DNA of 64,000 bases from an uncultured Pelagibacteraceae bacterium (GTDB lineage Bacteria; Pseudomonadota; Alphaproteobacteria; Pelagibacterales; Pelagibacteraceae). This document shows positions 8,718 through 17,809 of this stretch, piece by piece. The stretch spans positions 1 to 64,000 of the forward strand of contig CACHPB010000004.1 in assembly GCA_902581585.1 (NCBI GenBank), given 5' to 3'. Position numbers and translations under genes: made by a program. How positions within the stretch are numbered: the first letter of the stretch is position 1; each line of letters begins with the position of its first letter. A model generated the notes under the pieces. It saw only the letters and a program-made list of their open reading frames with translations, had not been told where the DNA came from and did no database searches.

Positions 8718-9826
8718 CCTTTCATTGGCATTACAACATAAATACTATCATAATCAGCCGGGTCTCTAATTAAAGCTGGTGAACCTGTATCTTTTAAATA
8801 AATCTCAATGTTATCTCCATCAAGTTGGGAAGCAACATCAATTAAATACCTGGAATTAAAGCTTATATCCAGCTCGTAATCAAACTTAACACTTAAACTT
8901 TCTTTACCATCACCACTATTTGTATTGTTTACTGAGAGATCAAGATTATCTTTAGAAAGATTAAATTTTACACCATCTTTTTTATCTAAAGAGACTGAAG
9001 CAACTCTATCCACTGAATTTAAAAATGATTTTAGATTAACTTCTAATTTTTTTTGGTTTTCCTTAGGTATTACCTGTACGTAGTTTGGAAATTTTCCATC
9101 AATAAGCTTAGATATTAATATACTATTATTAATTTCAAATTTAATTTTTGATTTTATATTTGATATTTTAACTTCACCTTCATAGTCCTCTAGTAATGAA
9201 CAAAGTTGAAAAATAGTTTTTTTTGGTAAAATTATCTGATCAAATTGGACTTTATCTTGGAGTCTAATCTTTGATATAGACATTCTATGACTATCAGTAG
9301 CTGCAGCTGTTAAAAAAATTTTATCTTCTACTTCTGTCTGATGTAAAAAAATTCCACTTAAATAATGTCTTGTTTCGTCGTTAGATACTGAAAATTTACA
9401 TTTATTTAAAAGTTTTAATAGCTCTTTTGATTTAATCGAAAACTCATTTTCATTAAAATTTTCATCTGTTAACGGAAATTCAGAAGCACTTATACAATTT
9501 AAGTTGAAAACAGATTTATCAGACTCTAAATGTAATTTATTTTCACTAGGGTTAGAAAAGTTAATTTTACTTCCAGATGAAAACTTTCTAACAATATCAT
9601 ACATTATTGATGATGATGAAGTAGTTTTGCCCTCTTCTATTATTTCAACATTTGGAATTTGATGAATAAAAATTAAATCAAGATCAGTAGCTGTAATTGT
9701 TAGTCTTCCATTATTTACATCCAATAATACGTTTGAAAGTATCGGCAACGTACTTCTTTTTTCAATTACACCCTGACAATAATTTAAAGATTTTTGAAGA
9801 TCCTGTTGATTTAGACTAAACTTCAT
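8714..9826 (-). CDS. dnaN: DNA polymerase III beta subunit (sliding clamp)
   Basis: This 370-residue processivity clamp has three clamp domains. The N-terminus is MKFSLNQQDLQKSLNYCQGVIEKR-like with LPILSNVLL, and the C-terminus is the conserved YVVMPMKG with a PALIRDPAD-type segment. It follows dnaA on the same strand with an 11-base overlap, the usual bacterial dnaA-dnaN order. recF does not follow; a convergent plsC takes that place. Confidence 0.97.
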   Translation of the reverse strand: MKFSLNQQDLQKSLNYCQGVIEKRSTLPILSNVLLDVNNGRLTITATDLDLIFIHQIPNVEIIEEGKTTSSSSIMYDIVRKFSSGSKINFSNPSENKLHLESDKSVFNLNCISASEFPLTDENFNENEFSIKSKELLKLLNKCKFSVSNDETRHYLSGIFLHQTEVEDKIFLTAAATDSHRMSISKIRLQDKVQFDQIILPKKTIFQLCSLLEDYEGEVKISNIKSKIKFEINNSILISKLIDGKFPNYVQVIPKENQKKLEVNLKSFLNSVDRVASVSLDKKDGVKFNLSKDNLDLSVNNTNSGDGKESLSVKFDYELDISFNSRYLIDVASQLDGDNIEIYLKDTGSPALIRDPADYDSIYVVMPMKG

Positions 9827-11231
9827 TATCTTTATTATATAGAATCTTATTTTTTAAACTATCTATATTAATATTTAATTCACTATCATCTTTTCTCAGT
9901 CTCTCTATAGTTTTAACAGAGTGGATGACAGTTGTATGATCTCTATTGGCAAAAGACCTGCCTATCTCTGGCAATGATTTAGATGTCAACATTTTAGCGA
10001 GATAAATTGCAGTCTGTCTTGGTCTTACAAGGTATCTTGATCTTCTTGGAGAAAGCATTTCATTTTTACTTATTTTATAAAATTTACAGACTGTTGTCTG
10101 GATTGTATCAATATCAACTTTATTTTCTGTAAGATTAAGCAAATCTTTTAAAACTATTTTAACTTCAGACAAGTTGGGAACTTTATTATAAATCCTAGTG
10201 AATGAGACGATTCTATTAAGTGCTCCAACTAATTCTCTAATACTAGTTTTAATTTCAGTACTTAAAAATTTTTGTATTTCTTCAGAAATAACTAATTGAT
10301 TTGAATAAGATAGTTTTAATTCTTCAGTTTTTGATTTAATAATTTTATATCTAAGCTCATAATCAGGATTTTGGATATCCACAACTAAACCACCTGAAAA
10401 TCTAGATTTTATTCTCTCTTGAATCCTAATAAGTTTGTTCGGTGGTCTATCTGCTGATATTATTATTTGTGAATTTTTATCTAATAATGCATTGAAAGTA
10501 TGAAAAAATTCTTCTTGCATTGCTTCTTTGCCATTCATGAACTGAATATCATCGATTAATAAAACATCAGTATTTCTAAAATACTCTTTAAACTTTACCA
10601 TTTCATTTGATTTTATAGACTTTACAAATTGGTACATAAATCTTTCTGCTGATATAAACATTACTTTACTCTTTTCTTTTAATTTTAGACCAATAGCATT
10701 TAATAAATGTGTTTTACCCATTCCTACACCACCATATAAATATAAAGGATTATAATGAGCTATATCATCCGAAACTTTTTTAGAGGCTTCAAAAGCTAGT
10801 TTGTTACTTCCTCCAGTTATAAAGTTTTCAAAGTTTTTATTTGGATCTATTCTATTATATTGTAGATAAGAATCTTTTATAAACGACACGTTATCATTAT
10901 TGGTTTTAATAGAATTTTGAGATGAAATATAAGTTTCGCTAATTTCGGACTCTTTGTTGTTTTTTATTGTGAATTCAATCCTTACCAGGTCTTTTTTGTA
11001 TTCTTTAATTGTCTGCAATATTTGATCTAGATATCTAGATACTATCCAATCTCTGATAAATCTGGTTGAAACTGAAAATAATATATAATTATGAAATTCT
11101 TCAACTAATTCAATTTTTTTTATCCAACTTTCATAAATATCGTTTCCAAATTTTTCCTGCATTTTTTTTTTTATATTTTCCCAGTCAATTTTCTTTTCGA
11201 GTGCTTTATTGTTTTGTAAATTATTTTTCAT
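9816..11231 (-). CDS. dnaA: Chromosomal replication initiator DnaA
   Basis: This AAA+ initiator binds DnaA boxes and opens oriC. The ATG at 11231 gives about 471 residues; a TTG at 11270 could extend it by 13 residues. Visible elements are Walker A GGVGMGKTH, Walker B LLIDDIQF, sensor region ISADRPP, the arginine-finger/sensor motif SRFSGG, and the C-terminal DNA-binding signature NRDHTTVIHSV. A poorly conserved linker rich in Asn/Ser lies near residues 90-125. It is followed by dnaN with an 11-base overlap. Confidence 0.97.
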   Translation of the reverse strand: MKNNLQNNKALEKKIDWENIKKKMQEKFGNDIYESWIKKIELVEEFHNYILFSVSTRFIRDWIVSRYLDQILQTIKEYKKDLVRIEFTIKNNKESEISETYISSQNSIKTNNDNVSFIKDSYLQYNRIDPNKNFENFITGGSNKLAFEASKKVSDDIAHYNPLYLYGGVGMGKTHLLNAIGLKLKEKSKVMFISAERFMYQFVKSIKSNEMVKFKEYFRNTDVLLIDDIQFMNGKEAMQEEFFHTFNALLDKNSQIIISADRPPNKLIRIQERIKSRFSGGLVVDIQNPDYELRYKIIKSKTEELKLSYSNQLVISEEIQKFLSTEIKTSIRELVGALNRIVSFTRIYNKVPNLSEVKIVLKDLLNLTENKVDIDTIQTTVCKFYKISKNEMLSPRRSRYLVRPRQTAIYLAKMLTSKSLPEIGRSFANRDHTTVIHSVKTIERLRKDDSELNINIDSLKNKILYNKDNEV

Positions 11232-11498
11232 GAGGGAATTCCACTTAAAACCTCTCAAAAATTTTTGCAATAAATTAATTTGTAAAAATAAAAAAAAATA
11301 AAATTTATGATTGAATAAATTCCTGATTGAATTTTTTTAAAATTATTATTGCAACCTAATGGGGTAAGGAATTAAAAATTTAAAATTTTACTAAATCTAT
11401 ATCTAGTAACTTTTTAAATTAATCTTTTAGATATAGTAATTTATTCTTAAATTGTACGTTTAAGTTGTATAGGAAAAACTTTTACTTATTGGAGGTTG
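11232..11498. other. Longest non-coding stretch of the window (dnaA leader / rpsT downstream region)
   Basis: These 267 bases hold no credible ORF. Two inverted repeats are visible. The first is TTGCAATAA at 11265-11273 against TTATTGCAA at 11346-11354. The second is CTATATCT at 11397-11404 against AGATATAG at 11429-11436. Neither matches the DnaA box TTATNCACA well, and no DnaA-box cluster or GATC cluster is present, so I do not call this an origin. It presumably carries the dnaA promoter and leader and the end of the rpsT transcript. Confidence 0.5.
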
Positions 11499-11759
11499 TC
11501 ACAAAGAATTGATTTTTTTTGTAATTCTCGAAACGTTCCTTGAGGCGTTCTGTCTTTTAATGACACCTGTTTTTGCAATTGACATCAATTCTGAATTTAA
11601 CTTGGGTAAAAAGGCTAAGGCTTCTTTTTTATCTTTTTTTTCTATTATAGAGTTCATTTTTTTCAATGCACTTCTATAACGACTCTTTCTAGATCTATTA
11701 ACAGCTGTTTGTCTTTTTATTTTTCTGGTTCGTTTAATTGCTGATTTAGTATTCGCCAT
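11499..11759 (-). CDS. rpsT: 30S ribosomal protein S20
   Basis: This 86-residue, highly basic protein starts MANTKSAIKRTRK, as S20 does, and contains KSRYRSALKK and the C-terminal GVIKRQNASRNVSRI. It is a primary 16S-rRNA binding protein of the small subunit. The start is certain by homology. No Shine-Dalgarno lies directly upstream and a good promoter lies very close, so the mRNA may be nearly leaderless. Confidence 0.97.
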   Translation of the reverse strand: MANTKSAIKRTRKIKRQTAVNRSRKSRYRSALKKMNSIIEKKDKKEALAFLPKLNSELMSIAKTGVIKRQNASRNVSRITKKINSL

Positions 11760-11768
11760 AAGCGTGAG

Positions 11769-11797
11769 TGTATATCTTCAGATAATGATTGGGTCAA
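11769..11797 (-). promoter_or_regulatory. Sigma-70 type promoter of rpsT
   Basis: On the minus strand TTGACC (11797-11792) and TATACA (11774-11769) are separated by exactly 17 bases, a near-consensus housekeeping promoter. Its -10 ends only 9 bases before the rpsT ATG at 11759, predicting a leader of about 2-5 nt. It lies in the 50-base gap between mutM and rpsT. Confidence 0.65.
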
Positions 11798-11809
11798 TAC
11801 AATAATTGT

Positions 11810-12676
11810 TTATTTTTGACATAAATTACAAAAAAAACTTGATCTATTTGAAATAAATTTTTTGTGTATTGTCCCTTTGCAACTATATTTTAAACAATTT
11901 TTATTTTCTCTTTGATAAACATTAAAATTTTTTTGAAAAGAACCCTGATTTCCACTTATATTTTTAAAATCTCTTATGCTGGAGCCACCGTTATCTATTG
12001 CTTTTTTTAAAACCACTTTTGAAAAATGAGAAATTTTTTGACAATCATTCAAACTGAGCAAACTTACTTGCTTTGATGGTAAAATCTTACATAAGAATAA
12101 TATTTCACTAGCATAAATATTACCAATTCCAGAGACAAAATTCTGATCAATTAAAAAATTTTTAATATTTTTTTTTTTATTTTTAAAATAATTAAAAATA
12201 TATTTTTTATTAAATAATGGGTCAAAAGGCTCTGGCCCATATTTTTTAAAGTTATTATTTATTTGCTCATCACTTTTAAAATAAGAAAAATAACCAAATC
12301 TTCTCGGGTCATTATAAATTAACTTAAATTTACCAATTTTCATTTCTACATGATTATGCTTTGTAGGTAACAATGGAGAATGATAAAAACTGGTATTTGT
12401 TATAGAATTTTTTTTTCTGGATTTATTTATTAAATGAATGGTTCCTGACATCCCAAGATGAATCATTAAATTGGAACTATCCTCAAATTTCAGTATTAAG
12501 TGTTTTGAAAATCTATCTACTTTAGTAATTTTTTTTTTTAATATGTTTTTTTCAAAATTTTTTGGGATCTTAAACCTTAAATTCCTATTTTTTATTAATA
12601 TGTCTTTGATAATCTTTCCTGTAATACTCTTATTCAAAGATTGTTTTACGATTTCTACTTCTGGTAATTCAGGCAT
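11810..12676 (-). CDS. mutM: Formamidopyrimidine-DNA glycosylase
   Basis: This base-excision repair enzyme removes oxidised purines such as 8-oxoguanine and nicks AP sites. The N-terminal MPELPEVE supplies the catalytic Pro and Glu, and the H2TH region contains FVSGIGNIYASEI. The C-terminal zinc finger is C-x4-C ... CNLC, ending in CQK, the spacing often seen in alphaproteobacterial MutM. Length is 288 residues. It is divergent from ubiE with a 33-base gap; rpsT lies downstream on the same strand with its own promoter. Confidence 0.96.
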   Translation of the reverse strand: MPELPEVEIVKQSLNKSITGKIIKDILIKNRNLRFKIPKNFEKNILKKKITKVDRFSKHLILKFEDSSNLMIHLGMSGTIHLINKSRKKNSITNTSFYHSPLLPTKHNHVEMKIGKFKLIYNDPRRFGYFSYFKSDEQINNNFKKYGPEPFDPLFNKKYIFNYFKNKKKNIKNFLIDQNFVSGIGNIYASEILFLCKILPSKQVSLLSLNDCQKISHFSKVVLKKAIDNGGSSIRDFKNISGNQGSFQKNFNVYQRENKNCLKYSCKGTIHKKFISNRSSFFCNLCQK

Positions 12677-12709
12677 TTCATACTATATTAGTGTTTTAAT
12701 ATAATTTAT

Positions 12710-13414
12710 ATGCAACAAAATCTTCAAAATAAAGCAGGTCTCGTCGAAGGCGTATTTAATAAAGTATACGATAAATATGATTTAATGAATGATTTTATGT
12801 CATTTGGAATTCATAGAATTTGGAAAAAAAACCTTATGAATTGGATGAGTCCAACTAAAAACAAAAAGTATTTAGATGTTGCTTGCGGCACTGGTGATTT
12901 AGGAAAATTATTTTTAGACTATACAGATAAGAATGGAGAAATTACATGCTCAGATTCGAACAAGAAAATGATCGAAAAAGGCAAAAAAAGACTTAGAGGA
13001 TATAAAAACATAAAATGGGTTGTAGCTGAAGCAGAAAAGTTGCCATTCAAAAATGATACTGTTGATTTTTATACAATAAGTTTTGGTTTACGAAATACAA
13101 AAAATTTAGATAAATCTTTATCAGAAGCATATAGAGTTCTTAAACCAGGTGGAAGATATATGTGTTTAGAATTTTCAAAAATTCAAAATTCTAATTTAGA
13201 ATTTTTGTACAAAAATTATTCAAAATTGATTCCTCACATAGGAAAAGCAGTTGTTGGTGATAAAGAACCTTATGAATATTTGACCAAGAGTATAGAAGAA
13301 TTTGTTAATCAGGAGGAATTGATCGATTTAATGAGACAAAATAATTTTAAAAATTGTTCGTATAGAAATTTATCTGGCGGAATAGTAGCTATTCATTCTG
13401 GTTGGAAAATATAA
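12710..13414 (+). CDS. ubiE: Ubiquinone/menaquinone biosynthesis C-methyltransferase
   Basis: This SAM-dependent C-methyltransferase of the quinone ring has 234 residues. The entry motif VFNKVYDKYDLMND and HRIWK, the SAM-binding LDVACGTGDL, and the late motifs FGLRNT and RVLKPGGR all fit UbiE. Its stop TAA overlaps the ATG of ubiB by one base, as TAATG, indicating coupling of two ubiquinone genes. Confidence 0.97.
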   Translation: MQQNLQNKAGLVEGVFNKVYDKYDLMNDFMSFGIHRIWKKNLMNWMSPTKNKKYLDVACGTGDLGKLFLDYTDKNGEITCSDSNKKMIEKGKKRLRGYKNIKWVVAEAEKLPFKNDTVDFYTISFGLRNTKNLDKSLSEAYRVLKPGGRYMCLEFSKIQNSNLEFLYKNYSKLIPHIGKAVVGDKEPYEYLTKSIEEFVNQEELIDLMRQNNFKNCSYRNLSGGIVAIHSGWKI

Positions 13415-14982
13415 TGCTCAAAAGATTAATTACTTTATTTAAACTTGGAAGAAAACTGGCTAAATCTGATGCTTTAACAATTGTATCAAAATTTAACAAA
13501 CCACCTTTATTAGTAACTGTTATATTTAAATTACTTTCTTTTTCCTTTACTAAAAAAGACAAATTGTTTGATAACTTAAGTGAAGGAGAAAAATTATCTA
13601 ATTCTTTAGCATCAATGGGTACAACTTTCATCAAACTGGGCCAGTTCCTAGCAACAAGGCCAGATATAATAGGAGATGGATTATCAAAAGAATTAGAAAA
13701 TTTACAAGATAAACTTCCACCTTTCTCCCAATCCAAAGCAAAAGAGATGATTAAAAATGATTTAGGTGATGAACTATATAATTCAATAATTAATATTAGC
13801 GAACCAGTTGCAGCTGCATCTATTGCTCAAGTGCACAAAGCTCAAATTAACGATAATGGAGTTATTAAAGATGTAGCAATAAAAATATTAAGACCTGATA
13901 TAAAAAAAATTTTCTACGAAGAGGTAGATGCTCTAATGCTCTTTGCCTATTTCATAGAGTCATTAATTAAAAAAACTAAAAGATTAAAGCTAGTTGAAGT
14001 GGTTTTTTTATTAAAAGAAATCACTAGCCTTGAGATGGATTTGAGATTTGAAGCCGCTGCAGCTAACGAATATGCAGAAAACACCAAAAATGATGTAGGT
14101 TTTGAGGTTCCTAAGATCTATTGGGATTATACAAGTGAAAATATAATGACACTTGATTGGATTAGTGGTGTATCTATAAGAGAAACAGAAGAGCTAGAAA
14201 GACGATCAATTGATACAAAAAAAATTGCTACTGATATAATACAACATTTCTTAAGACATGCTGTGAGAGATGGTTTTTTTCATGCAGATATGCATCAAGG
14301 AAATATTTTTGTAAATGAAAGTGGCCAAATTGTTCCAATAGATTTTGGTATTATGGGAAGGTTAGATAATGTTAGTAAAAGATTTTTAGCTGAGATTTTA
14401 TTTGGTTTTATACAAAGGGATTATAAAAAAGTTGCAGAGGTACATCTTGCAGCAGGGTTAGTTCCAAACAACGTTCCTGTAAGTGATCTTGCTCAGGCAT
14501 TAAGATCTATTGGTGAGCCAATTTTTGGACAGTCTATAAAAAATATCTCTGGTGGTAAGTTGCTTAAACAACTTTTTGATGTTACAGAAAAATTTAATAT
14601 GCAAACCCAACCCCAGTTACTTATGTTGCAAAAAACAATGGTAGTAGTTGAAGGAGTTGCAAGAAGATTAAACCCAGAAACAAATATATGGGAGACATCA
14701 AAACCTGTTCTAGAAAAATGGTTAAAAGAAACTAAAGATCCTATTAATTCAATTAATGAGACATTAAAAGACTCTGTGGAAGTATTAAAACGTCTTCCAA
14801 ATTTACCCGAGGTAATGGATAAAGCAAACCAAGCGCTTAATTACCTTGCAAGTGGTCAAATACCTCAGAATTCGAACTCATATAATGAATTAAATACTAA
14901 AAAAGAAGAAATGAAGTCATTTAGAAACCAATCTATTGTTGGTTTATTATCTCTTGTAATTTTAACTCTATTGGTATTTTAA
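13414..14982 (+). CDS. ubiB: UbiB protein-kinase-like ubiquinone biosynthesis factor
   Basis: This membrane-associated atypical kinase/ATPase is required for ubiquinone synthesis. The ATG at 13414 is chosen over a TTG at 13402 because of the TAATG junction with ubiE; the product is 522 residues. Seen in order are the KxGQ motif (FIKLGQFLATRPD), the Ala-rich loop AAASIAQVH, the ion-pair Lys in VAIKILRP, HADMHQGN, and DFGIMG. A C-terminal hydrophobic segment (SIVGLLSLVILTLLVF) is consistent with membrane anchoring. Confidence 0.95.
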   Translation: MLKRLITLFKLGRKLAKSDALTIVSKFNKPPLLVTVIFKLLSFSFTKKDKLFDNLSEGEKLSNSLASMGTTFIKLGQFLATRPDIIGDGLSKELENLQDKLPPFSQSKAKEMIKNDLGDELYNSIINISEPVAAASIAQVHKAQINDNGVIKDVAIKILRPDIKKIFYEEVDALMLFAYFIESLIKKTKRLKLVEVVFLLKEITSLEMDLRFEAAAANEYAENTKNDVGFEVPKIYWDYTSENIMTLDWISGVSIRETEELERRSIDTKKIATDIIQHFLRHAVRDGFFHADMHQGNIFVNESGQIVPIDFGIMGRLDNVSKRFLAEILFGFIQRDYKKVAEVHLAAGLVPNNVPVSDLAQALRSIGEPIFGQSIKNISGGKLLKQLFDVTEKFNMQTQPQLLMLQKTMVVVEGVARRLNPETNIWETSKPVLEKWLKETKDPINSINETLKDSVEVLKRLPNLPEVMDKANQALNYLASGQIPQNSNSYNELNTKKEEMKSFRNQSIVGLLSLVILTLLVF

Positions 14983-14990
14983 TTCTCTTC

Positions 14991-16181
14991 ATGAAAAACA
15001 AAAAAATACTTCTAATCATATGTGGTGGAATATCTGCTTACAAAAGCTTAGAAGTAATAAGAGGTTTAAAGAAAAGAGATGCAAGTATTAAAACAATACT
15101 TACAAAGAGTGGAAAAAACTTTGTAACAGCTCTGTCTATTTCATCACTTTCGCAAGAAAAAGTATATGAAGACATATTCAGTGCAGAAAATGAAGCCGAA
15201 ATGGATCATATTTCACTTTCTAGGTGGGCAGACTTAATTTTAATTGTACCTGCAACAGCAAATACAATCTCAAAATTAAGTTATGGTTTAACTGACGATC
15301 TAGCTAGCACAGTTGTTTTAGCATCAGATAAACAAGTATTTTTAGTGCCCGCTATGAATGTAAGAATGTGGGAACACAAATCAACTAAAGATAATTTATC
15401 AAAATTAAAAAGCTATGGTTATAGGATAATTGGACCTGAAATTGGAGATATGGCTTGTGGAGAATATGGCAAAGGAAAAATGTCAGAACCGACATATATA
15501 TTAGAAACTGTAGAAAATTATTTTAAGAATATTGAAAAAAATAAAAAATTTAAGGCATTAGTCACAGCTGGACCTACTAAAGAGTTTATAGATCCAGTAA
15601 GATTTATAAGCAATAAATCAAGTGGAAAACAAGGTTATGAAATAGCAAAGTCGTTAAGAGATAATGGTTTTAACACAACACTTATTTCCGGTGAAACAAA
15701 TTTAGATCCAGTTGAAGGAGTAAAATTTATTTCTGTTAAAACTGCAGAAGAAATGTTTAGGGAAACTGTTAAAAACCTACCAACTGATGTTGCTATTTTT
15801 AATGCAGCGGTAGCTGATTTTAAAATTAAAGAGATTAATAGTGAAAAAATTAAAAAAAGTGAAAATTTAGATCTTAAGCTAGAAAAAAATATTGATATTT
15901 TATCAAATATATCAAATCATAATTCACTAAGGCCAAAAATTACAATTGGATTTGCAGCTGAGTCCCAAAATCTTGAATTGAATTCAAAGAAAAAATTAGA
16001 CCAAAAAAATTGTGATTGGATTATTGCAAATGATATTTCTGATAAAACAATAGGTTTTGACTCTGATGATAATGAAGTTTCTATATTTTATAAAAATAAA
16101 GAAAGTGAAAAATTATTAAAAAAGAAAAAATCTTTAATAGCATCTGAGATAGTGGATAGAGTTATCTCTGAGCTTAATTGA
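14991..16181 (+). CDS. coaBC: Bifunctional phosphopantothenoylcysteine decarboxylase / phosphopantothenate-cysteine ligase
   Basis: This protein carries two consecutive steps of coenzyme A synthesis. The flavin-dependent CoaC half (residues 1-180) has GGISAYKSLE, the substrate motif PAMNVRMW and the flexible-flap GDMACGEYGKGKM with its reactive Cys. The CoaB half has TAGPTKEFIDPVRFISNKSSGKQG, AAVADF and the Lys-rich KIKKSE. The length of 396 residues is complete for a fusion. It lies in the usual alphaproteobacterial order ubiE-ubiB-coaBC-dut. Confidence 0.96.
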   Translation: MKNKKILLIICGGISAYKSLEVIRGLKKRDASIKTILTKSGKNFVTALSISSLSQEKVYEDIFSAENEAEMDHISLSRWADLILIVPATANTISKLSYGLTDDLASTVVLASDKQVFLVPAMNVRMWEHKSTKDNLSKLKSYGYRIIGPEIGDMACGEYGKGKMSEPTYILETVENYFKNIEKNKKFKALVTAGPTKEFIDPVRFISNKSSGKQGYEIAKSLRDNGFNTTLISGETNLDPVEGVKFISVKTAEEMFRETVKNLPTDVAIFNAAVADFKIKEINSEKIKKSENLDLKLEKNIDILSNISNHNSLRPKITIGFAAESQNLELNSKKKLDQKNCDWIIANDISDKTIGFDSDDNEVSIFYKNKESEKLLKKKKSLIASEIVDRVISELN

Positions 16182-16184
16182 GTA

Positions 16185-16622
16185 ATGGTAAAGGTTTTAT
16201 TTAAGAGACTTAACCAAAAAGCAAAACTTCCAAGTTATAAAACTACTGGATCCTCAGGTATGGACTTGATGGCATGTATAGATGAACCTATTACAATCAA
16301 ACCAAATGAGTCAGAATTGGTACCAACAGGTATTGCAATTGCAATTCCTGAAGATACAGAGGTTCAAATTAGACCAAGATCAGGCCTTGCTGCAAAATCA
16401 AGTATTAGCGTGCTGAATACACCAGGCACAATTGACAGTGATTATAGAGGAGAGCTAAAGATTATTTTATTTAACCATGGTAAAGATGAATTCATTGTAA
16501 ATAATGAAGATAGAGTTGCTCAAATGGTTTTAATGCCTATTTTAAAAGTAGAAATTGAAGAAACAAATGAATTACCAGAGACAATTAGAGGGTCCGGAGG
16601 ATTTGGATCTACTGGTAAATAG
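16185..16622 (+). CDS. dut: dUTP diphosphatase
   Basis: This trimeric dUTPase hydrolyses dUTP to dUMP, keeping uracil out of DNA and feeding dTMP synthesis. All five motifs are visible in 145 residues: SGMDL, PRSGLAAK, GTIDSDYRGE, RVAQMVL and the C-terminal GSGGFGSTG arm. It follows coaBC with a 3-base spacer. Confidence 0.97.
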   Translation: MVKVLFKRLNQKAKLPSYKTTGSSGMDLMACIDEPITIKPNESELVPTGIAIAIPEDTEVQIRPRSGLAAKSSISVLNTPGTIDSDYRGELKIILFNHGKDEFIVNNEDRVAQMVLMPILKVEIEETNELPETIRGSGGFGSTGK

Positions 16623-16625
16623 TAA

Positions 16626-17375
16626 ATGTTTAGTAACAGAGACCTCGAAAGATATTCAAGACAGATTATATTAAAAAAAGTTGGTGTTTTAGGTCAAAAG
16701 AAAATCCAAAATGCTAAAGTTCTAGTTGTTGGATGTGGCGGCCTAGGAACACCTGTTATTGATTTACTTTGTAGAGCAGGTATTGGTGAAATTGGTATGA
16801 TGGATCATGATAATGTGGGTATATCAAATTTACATCGACAAGTTATGTTCACTTCTGTCGATGTTGGAAAATATAAAGTTAATATTTTAAAAAAAAAAAT
16901 TAATAGAATAAATAAAAAGGTAAGAGTAAAAACATATAGAGTTAAAGCAGAAGATAAAAATTTAGGGAAAATCCTTAAACAATATGATGTAATTGTTGAT
17001 GGCACAGATAATTTTAAAGCAAAATTTCTTCTAAATAAATTTTCAATAAAATATAAAAAAAAACTTATTATTGGAGCTATAAGTAAATTTGAGGGACATA
17101 TTTTTACATTTGATTTTAATTTAAAAAAAAGTCCGTGTTTGAAATGTTTCTACCAAGGAGAGCCAGCAGAAGGGGCTCTTGATTGTGAAACAGATGGTAT
17201 ATTAGGATCAACAGCAGTTATTACAGGTGGCCTACAAGCAAATGAGGTTTTGAAAACAATTTTAAATATTGGTAAAAATTTACATTCTCATATTTTAATA
17301 GTAGATTTATTAAATCTTAAATTTAGAAAAGTATTATTTAAAAAAAGAAAAGAGTGCATATGCAAAAATATTTAA
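16626..17375 (+). CDS. ThiF/MoeB/HesA-family adenylyltransferase
   Basis: This E1-like enzyme adenylates the C-terminal Gly-Gly of a sulfur-carrier protein (MoaD or ThiS). The 249-residue protein has the nucleotide loop GCGGLGTP, the RQVMF segment and the DGTDNF Mg/ATP motif. The catalytic-Cys region is DCETDGILGS. Zinc ligands are CLKC and, unusually, CIC at the extreme C-terminus where a CxxC is normal. No rhodanese domain is present. Whether the partner is MoaD or ThiS cannot be decided here. Confidence 0.87.
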   Translation: MFSNRDLERYSRQIILKKVGVLGQKKIQNAKVLVVGCGGLGTPVIDLLCRAGIGEIGMMDHDNVGISNLHRQVMFTSVDVGKYKVNILKKKINRINKKVRVKTYRVKAEDKNLGKILKQYDVIVDGTDNFKAKFLLNKFSIKYKKKLIIGAISKFEGHIFTFDFNLKKSPCLKCFYQGEPAEGALDCETDGILGSTAVITGGLQANEVLKTILNIGKNLHSHILIVDLLNLKFRKVLFKKRKECICKNI

Positions 17376-17809
17376 TACTTTCATTTCTTTTTTTTTTACC
17401 ATTCTCATCAATTGCTGAAGAAATGGGTTATTTTCTGATGCTTAAAAATAAAAAAGTGAATGTTAGATACGGTCCCAGCTTTGATTATCCAATTAAATAT
17501 GTATATAAAAAAATTGAATTGCCTCTGAAAGTAATTGATAAAAAAGAAAATTTTAGAAGAGTTATTGACCATAAAAAAAATAGTGGGTGGATCCACATTT
17601 CCCAGTTGAGAAATTCTCGATCTTTAATCGCCATTTCAGAAAAAATTCTTTTTAAAAAGCCAACAAAGTACTCAAAACCGTTAGCCAAATTAGGTCAGGG
17701 ACGTCTTTTAAAAGTAATTAAATGTGAGGAAAAATGGTGTAATATTAAAACTAACGACTTTTCTGGTTGGATTATAAAAGATGACAGTATTTGGGGTATT
17801 GTTAATTAA
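17360..17809 (+). CDS. Exported SH3-domain protein (SH3_4/DUF1058 type)
   Basis: This protein of about 149 residues has an N-terminal signal peptide (residues 1-20, ending SIAEE-like) and two bacterial SH3-like modules. The first runs from about residue 25 to 75, with VNVRYGPSFDYP and the closing GWIHISQL. The second runs from about 85 to 145, with WCNIK and SGWI. Such alphaproteobacterial proteins are thought to bind cell-wall or other periplasmic ligands. The ATG at 17360 is chosen over GTG 17354; it overlaps the ThiF-like gene by 16 bases. Confidence 0.8.
   Translation: MQKYLILSFLFFLPFSSIAEEMGYFLMLKNKKVNVRYGPSFDYPIKYVYKKIELPLKVIDKKENFRRVIDHKKNSGWIHISQLRNSRSLIAISEKILFKKPTKYSKPLAKLGQGRLLKVIKCEEKWCNIKTNDFSGWIIKDDSIWGIVN

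Noticed and set aside
11232-11498. Replication origin next to dnaA
   Set aside because: No cluster of DnaA boxes (TTATNCACA) or typical AT-rich unwinding repeats; position beside dnaA alone is not enough in Alphaproteobacteria.
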